Shown here: positions 31,017 through 35,117 of the stretch, one piece after another
How positions within the stretch are numbered: position 1 is the first letter of the stretch
How the letters are laid out: each line of letters begins with the position of its first letter
Notes under the pieces: model-generated
Database searches by the model: none
The model's input: the letters and a program-made list of their open reading frames with translations, nothing else
Told to the model about the DNA's origin: nothing
Source: a virus
Strand: one strand, 5' to 3'
IMG/VR virus record: IMGVR_UViG_3300046616_000069
Location: 1-35,117 of that record
DNA length: 35,117 nucleotides
Program-made: the position numbers and the translations under genes

Positions 31017-33490
31017 CAAATCCTTGTTGATTTCTGGACGTAGTTGCCGATCCACTCTGCGGAGAGCAGGCAGGCCGGGAGGTAGCTGTCGTTCACGATC
31101 TCGATGGCGATCCGGTCGTTCTTCGACAACAGCGGAACCCTGAAGGCTCCGTCGCTGAGATTGACCACGTCGACCATGTTGTTCGGATCACCCATGAGGC
31201 GACCCATCGAGAAGTAGGCTCTGGTCTCCCGCGCCATCGGCGTGACCTCGACCCGGAAGTAGGCCGTCTTGGAGAACTGGAGCAGGAGCTGCAGAAGCTG
31301 CAGACGCCCCTCGGTGACAACCGACACACCACCCGCACGGCTCTCTTGCCGGATGAAGATGGTGGAGAGCTTGTAGCGCATCTCGTAGTTCGTCCCGAAG
31401 TAGAGCGAGACGCCCCTGAGGTCGCCCTGGAGGACCACCAGCGTGGGGGTGCTGGACACGATCTTGATCTCCAGACCCGGCTCCATGACCTTCACGGCAT
31501 CGCCGGCAGTCACACAGACGTAATCAGCCGCCGTGATGTCTTCCGTCATCGGGATGATCGTCAGGTCGCTGTAGGGGTCGTAGGAGCGTCCCATGGAGGC
31601 GTCGATCTTGAAGCGCCGGTCGAGGTTGACCACGAAGCGCATGTGAGCGTCGACACCACCGGGCTGGATTTCCATGACCTCAATGTGTGCCGTAGCGCCA
31701 CGATTGACGATCATGATGAGCTGGCTGTCGATGAAGGCGATGTCGAGGATTGCCGTCACGCCGGGGAACGTCCACCGGGACCAGCTCGCCTGGAGCTGCT
31801 GATCGTTCGACCAGTAGTACTTGTAGACGTAGAGCGCGGCGGGGTCGCCATCAGCCTGCACCACGAGGATGTCCTCATGGGTCGATCCTGCGATCTTAAG
31901 GGCCGTGCCGGGGATGTACTGAGGGACGTGCCCTGTCGTATCCGCAGCGTCCGCTATGCCACTGTTCACGTCGATCCTGTAGTCGCGGATCATGGTGAAC
32001 TGGCCACGGTCGACCGGGAAGAAGATCGAGTTGCCGGCGCGCACGGGGCGAGCCACACGGGACGCCTGGAAGGACGTCGAGGGACGGATCGAGGCTGTCT
32101 TCGGGGTCAGCAGTTCGTTGCCCATAAGGGTGAACTGCGTCTGGTCTGCGAACAGCACCAGCCTGTCAGACGATGCCACCGCGCTGCGAAGCACAGAGAC
32201 GCCGTTGTCGGTCGCCGCCACGTCGATGGGATCATCGTCGAGGAGCGCCGTCGCGGTCGAGCGCCAGTAGTCGTAGAAGCTGCCCGCTCGGGACAGGATC
32301 ACGTTCTCGTCGGACAGGAAGCCGAGGCGGTTCTTGAAGAACAGCAGCTCGTTGATCGAGTTGCCCACGAACGAGGGGCCGGGAGCGATCTTGTCGTCGC
32401 CTGCCTTGCGCTGGTCCCAATCGGCAGCCCTGAAGGTGAAAGAGCCGTCTGCCTCGCGAACGAGGACATGGGGCATCGTGGAACCCTTGAGCGCCTTGGT
32501 GATCCCAGGCTTGGGGATTTCCCGCCAGACGCCGATGGAGGAGTTGGCGTCCTGCCGGTCGAACCGAACGTAGTAGTTGTCGAACTCGGTGCCGACAGAG
32601 CCGGTCACCTCAATGGCGACATCGTCCTCGCAGTAGGCCGGGAGGTCCGCGAAGTCCTGCACGGTCTTGCGGAGCGCCTTCATGGCGTTGCCGTTGTAGC
32701 CGTCGTCGCAGGAGATGCTGAAGTCTGTGCCGTCGTCCTTCTTGATGTAGATCGTGGACTTGAAGACCTTGACCGTCCAGCCGTTGCCGGCAGTGATGCC
32801 GTTGGCCGAGAGAGCGGTGTCGGTGACCTTCCATGTCCAGTTGCCGTTGGCCTGCCCATTGACCGTCGTTTCCATCGCTACGGTCTCACCAGTGGCGAGC
32901 CTGCGGGCAATGAATGAAACGTCCACAGCAGGGCTCTGCGCCGCGCTCTGGCCATCCGGGGTGCGATACTGAGCGACCTCGACGTTGTTGATCTTGATCG
33001 AGTAGGTCTTGCCGTAGTTGCCGGCCAGCACGTTGATGATGGCCTCGCTCGGGGACACCTGTTCGATCACCGAAGGGTCCAGCTCAGTCTTGACCGTCTG
33101 GTTCGTGACGAAGGTGTAGTCGCCAACCGTCAGGGCTCGATACGGGGGACGCTTGTAGGCCACGCTGTCGTAGGCCAGATAGCCGAGGCCAGCCGGCGCG
33201 TTGACGTACCGCTCCTCACCGCCGAGGGTGAAGACGCGGATCGAGGCCGGGGTGAGGATCACCTCATAGCGCTCAAAGGCGTCACGGTTGATTGTGTGGG
33301 TGAAGACGTCGCCTGAAATGGCAGCCCCGAGGTTCGCCCTGAGCTGTGTCGGAGGGCGCTTCTTGAGGCCGTCCACGATGGTGGAGTAGGCGTTCGTCTG
33401 GAGTTCGCCTTGGGTAGCCAGACGCAAGGCCATGGCCTGCTGACTGACACCGTTGGCAAAATTGGCAATCGAGCCAGAGACCTTGGCCAC
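31016..33490 (-). CDS. Tail tubular protein B (T7 gp12-like)
   Basis: 824 residues against 794 in T7 gp12: nozzle protein of the short tail. Begins MAKVSGSIANFANGVSQQAM, includes QASRVARPVRAGNSIFFPVD, and ends NYVQKSTRI. T7 gp12 also starts with a short hydrophobic segment and has large beta domains. It directly follows TTPA, end-to-end. Confidence 0.9.
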   Translation of the reverse strand: MAKVSGSIANFANGVSQQAMALRLATQGELQTNAYSTIVDGLKKRPPTQLRANLGAAISGDVFTHTINRDAFERYEVILTPASIRVFTLGGEERYVNAPAGLGYLAYDSVAYKRPPYRALTVGDYTFVTNQTVKTELDPSVIEQVSPSEAIINVLAGNYGKTYSIKINNVEVAQYRTPDGQSAAQSPAVDVSFIARRLATGETVAMETTVNGQANGNWTWKVTDTALSANGITAGNGWTVKVFKSTIYIKKDDGTDFSISCDDGYNGNAMKALRKTVQDFADLPAYCEDDVAIEVTGSVGTEFDNYYVRFDRQDANSSIGVWREIPKPGITKALKGSTMPHVLVREADGSFTFRAADWDQRKAGDDKIAPGPSFVGNSINELLFFKNRLGFLSDENVILSRAGSFYDYWRSTATALLDDDPIDVAATDNGVSVLRSAVASSDRLVLFADQTQFTLMGNELLTPKTASIRPSTSFQASRVARPVRAGNSIFFPVDRGQFTMIRDYRIDVNSGIADAADTTGHVPQYIPGTALKIAGSTHEDILVVQADGDPAALYVYKYYWSNDQQLQASWSRWTFPGVTAILDIAFIDSQLIMIVNRGATAHIEVMEIQPGGVDAHMRFVVNLDRRFKIDASMGRSYDPYSDLTIIPMTEDITAADYVCVTAGDAVKVMEPGLEIKIVSSTPTLVVLQGDLRGVSLYFGTNYEMRYKLSTIFIRQESRAGGVSVVTEGRLQLLQLLLQFSKTAYFRVEVTPMARETRAYFSMGRLMGDPNNMVDVVNLSDGAFRVPLLSKNDRIAIEIVNDSYLPACLLSAEWIGNYVQKSTRI

Positions 33491-34078
33491 TTAGCTGCGG
33501 CCCCTGAGCTTGATCATGAACTGGCTGTCGCTCAGCATGTTGGCGTCGTTGCTGTCCATCTCCTCGTCGATCATCGCGGCGCGAGCGAGCTGCTCGTCCT
33601 GTGCCGAATAGGAGTGCGTGGACTGGTCACCGAAGTAGCGGTCCTGGTATTTGCGAGCGGCGCGGATCGTGATGTAGAGGCGAGCCGTGGACGGGAGTTC
33701 CTCGAAGGCGAGCCCGAGGACCCAATCGACCGTCACGTTGCCGGTGAATTGGTAGGTGCGGTTGCCCTTGTCATAGAGACGGGAGCCGCGCTGCACAGCG
33801 TTGGTGGCTGCGCTTTCGCCTGAGGTATCGACCCTCAAGACGTTCGGGGGAAGGATGACCTCTCCGTTCTGGTCGGGGGTCAGCGGAACGCCTTCTTCCC
33901 GGTTGTAATTCCAGCCAACGGTTTGGACCTCGACCGAGGTAGCCCGAAGGGTATTCATGGCGAGCGAGGCGTCGATCACTTGGTTCTCCTCAAGGGTCGA
34001 CACAGGGCTTTCGGCGCTGGTCGCGAGGATTTCGTTGATCGCCTCAAGCTCTGTCAGTGGGGTCAGGCCGTTGGCCAT
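33491..34078 (-). CDS. Tail tubular protein A (T7 gp11-like)
   Basis: 195 residues, T7 gp11 has 196: adaptor between portal and nozzle. It contains LTELEAINEILATSAESPVS, then DASLAMNTLRATSVEVQTVG and WNYNREEGVPL, which are typical of this family. RBS CTGGAGGAC before ATG 34078. It is followed directly by TTPB. Confidence 0.92.
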   Translation of the reverse strand: MANGLTPLTELEAINEILATSAESPVSTLEENQVIDASLAMNTLRATSVEVQTVGWNYNREEGVPLTPDQNGEVILPPNVLRVDTSGESAATNAVQRGSRLYDKGNRTYQFTGNVTVDWVLGLAFEELPSTARLYITIRAARKYQDRYFGDQSTHSYSAQDEQLARAAMIDEEMDSNDANMLSDSQFMIKLRGRS

Positions 34079-34082
34079 TTGT

Positions 34083-34102
34083 CCTCCAGTGGAGAGTTGA
34101 AC
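34083..34102 (-). promoter_or_regulatory. Weak candidate phage promoter before TTPA
   Basis: Minus strand TCAACTCTCCACTGGAGGAC shares the TCCACT core with the other motifs, directly after the capsid terminator. The CTCCA-CTGGAG palindrome includes the ribosome-binding site, so it may be accidental. Confidence 0.3.
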
Positions 34103-34103
34103 G

Positions 34104-34136
34104 AAAAAAACCGAGGCCCCCTAAGGAGCCCCGGTT
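34104..34136 (-). terminator. Rho-independent terminator after the capsid gene
   Basis: Minus strand AACCGGGGCTCC-TTAG-GGGGGCCTCGGTT, followed by seven Ts. It lies 20 bases past the capsid stop, at the place of the T-phi terminator after gene 10 in T7. Mismatch is a G-T wobble on the minus strand. Confidence 0.85.
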
Positions 34137-34155
34137 CTGTTGTGGTGGGTGTGGA

Positions 34156-35088
34156 TTAGGCCGTAGCCAGCTCCAGACCGCATTCCGGACGGAGACCGCC
34201 GTGACCGACAGCGTACTTGGCGACGATCAGGGTGCCCTGACGCGAGACCATGTATTCGCTCTCGATAGCGACATCGAGCAGCTTCACAGTGCCAGCGAGG
34301 CCCTTGTTGAAGATGATGCCGGCAGTTGCCGTGAAGTCGCCCTGGTACTTGGTCGGGCCGGTTGCAACGGTCGTGCCGTTCGGGAGGTTCAGCGACTTGA
34401 AGACCGGGATGTCCGCGATCTTGAAGACCTTACCGTCCGAATAGGAACCCTTGCCGTCCCAGTCCTTGTTGATGACCTTGGTGTTCTGGGCCAGGGCGTA
34501 GTACTGCACCGGCTTCAGAGCAGCCTGACGCTCAGCCGGGATGTACTTGGCATCCAGAGCAGCAGCCGCGTCGAAGAAGGCCGCAGCCATCTTGTCGCTG
34601 TCCGTGAGCAGAGCCGCGTTGACGATCTTGCCGCCACCGGGGAGGTTGTCCACGACGTTCGACATACGGGTCGTCAGGATCATGGTGCGAGCCACGTTCC
34701 GGTCGTATGCCTGGGCCAGCTCTTCACCGAGCTGCTTGGTCATCTCCGAGCGGGTCTCGAAGTGGTTCATCGCCTCGTAGATGTTGGCGGTGAAGTAGTC
34801 GGTCAGCAGGAGGTCGTCGATGGTGATGACGCGCTCGTTGAACTTGGTGACCGTACCGAGGACCTGATCGCCCGGGGTGTGGTAGCGGGCACCCGAGGTG
34901 CGGCCCGTTACGGGGAAGGAAGCGGACTTGCCTTCCGAAATGTTGCGGACCATGTGCTTGTCCGCGAACTCGACAGTGCGAGTGAATGCAGTCAGGATTT
35001 CGCCGGTTGCGACCTTGACGAAGTTCGCCTGAACGTCGCCAGCGCCGTTGGCCTGACCGAGATTGGATACGATGCCAGGATTGGCCAT
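34156..35088 (-). CDS. Major capsid protein (T7 gp10A-like)
   Basis: 310 residues against 345 in T7 gp10A. Recognisable segments: VKVATGEILTAFTRTVEFAD, HMVRNISEGKSASFPVTGRT, DDLLLTDYFTANIYEAMNHF, AQAYDRNVARTMIL and the late KLLDVAIESEYMVSRQGTLI. It forms the icosahedral shell. ATG 35088 follows GGGAAT. The terminator after it is expected to make its transcript abundant. Scaffold and portal should lie upstream beyond the window edge. Confidence 0.95.
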   Translation of the reverse strand: MANPGIVSNLGQANGAGDVQANFVKVATGEILTAFTRTVEFADKHMVRNISEGKSASFPVTGRTSGARYHTPGDQVLGTVTKFNERVITIDDLLLTDYFTANIYEAMNHFETRSEMTKQLGEELAQAYDRNVARTMILTTRMSNVVDNLPGGGKIVNAALLTDSDKMAAAFFDAAAALDAKYIPAERQAALKPVQYYALAQNTKVINKDWDGKGSYSDGKVFKIADIPVFKSLNLPNGTTVATGPTKYQGDFTATAGIIFNKGLAGTVKLLDVAIESEYMVSRQGTLIVAKYAVGHGGLRPECGLELATA

Positions 35089-35117
35089 GTTGTTATTCCC
35101 GTGTTTGTTCTGAGGTT

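Overview
The window is most of the genome of a T7-like podophage (Autographiviridae-type) that carries a lysogeny module. Every convincing gene is on the minus strand, so transcription runs from high to low coordinates. DNA is GC-rich and genes are tightly packed, with many ATGA or TAATG stop/start overlaps. A GC-rich proteobacterial host, perhaps an alphaproteobacterium, is likely, but this rests only on base composition and on a tRNA-Leu-like attachment site, so it is tentative.

Layout, in the direction of transcription: the structural genes come first at the right end. They are major capsid (35088-34156), a terminator, tail tubular proteins A and B, a GNAT-like small virion protein, internal virion proteins of gp14, gp15 and gp16 type (the last with an N-terminal lysozyme-like domain), tail fibre, fibre-associated protein, holin, terminase small subunit, a small beta-rich protein, a large SGNH-hydrolase spike-like protein, and terminase large subunit (ends 16452). 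About 1.4 kb with almost no genes follows (16451-15062). It is full of short repeats and is the expected site of the terminal redundancy: in linear T7 the terminase gene is at the right end and the early genes at the left, so their contiguity here means a circularly joined assembly or a concatemer/circular form.

The early region follows (15061-8029): a SprT-like zinc metallopeptidase, a GP88-family protein, a small kinase-like protein (T7 gp0.7-like position), a run of small hypothetical and tiny membrane proteins, a two-domain HTH protein, a winged-helix regulator with its own palindromic operator, a MarR-like regulator and a tyrosine integrase. Directly downstream of the integrase is a 39-bp segment matching the 5' half of a tRNA-Leu(UAA), the likely attP core. 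It is flanked by inverted TGTGGGA motifs that could be integrase arm sites. Then come a small HTH gene, the single-subunit RNA polymerase (7752-5236), small hypothetical genes, single-stranded DNA-binding protein, endonuclease I (Holliday junction resolvase) and the primase-helicase, which runs off the left edge. DNA polymerase, exonuclease, portal and scaffold are not in the window and should lie in the missing part between the two ends.

Regulation: a recurring motif, roughly AACCC-N(3-4)-CCACT followed by three to four bases and the putative start, lies upstream of several genes. It resembles the architecture of T7 promoters and is proposed as the promoter of the phage RNA polymerase. Separate sigma70-like promoters precede the regulator and integrase genes, as expected of a lysogeny module that must be expressed by the host polymerase. 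I think the most interesting parts are this temperate module inside a T7-type genome, the attP that carries the 5' half of a tRNA gene, and the promoter-like hairpins.
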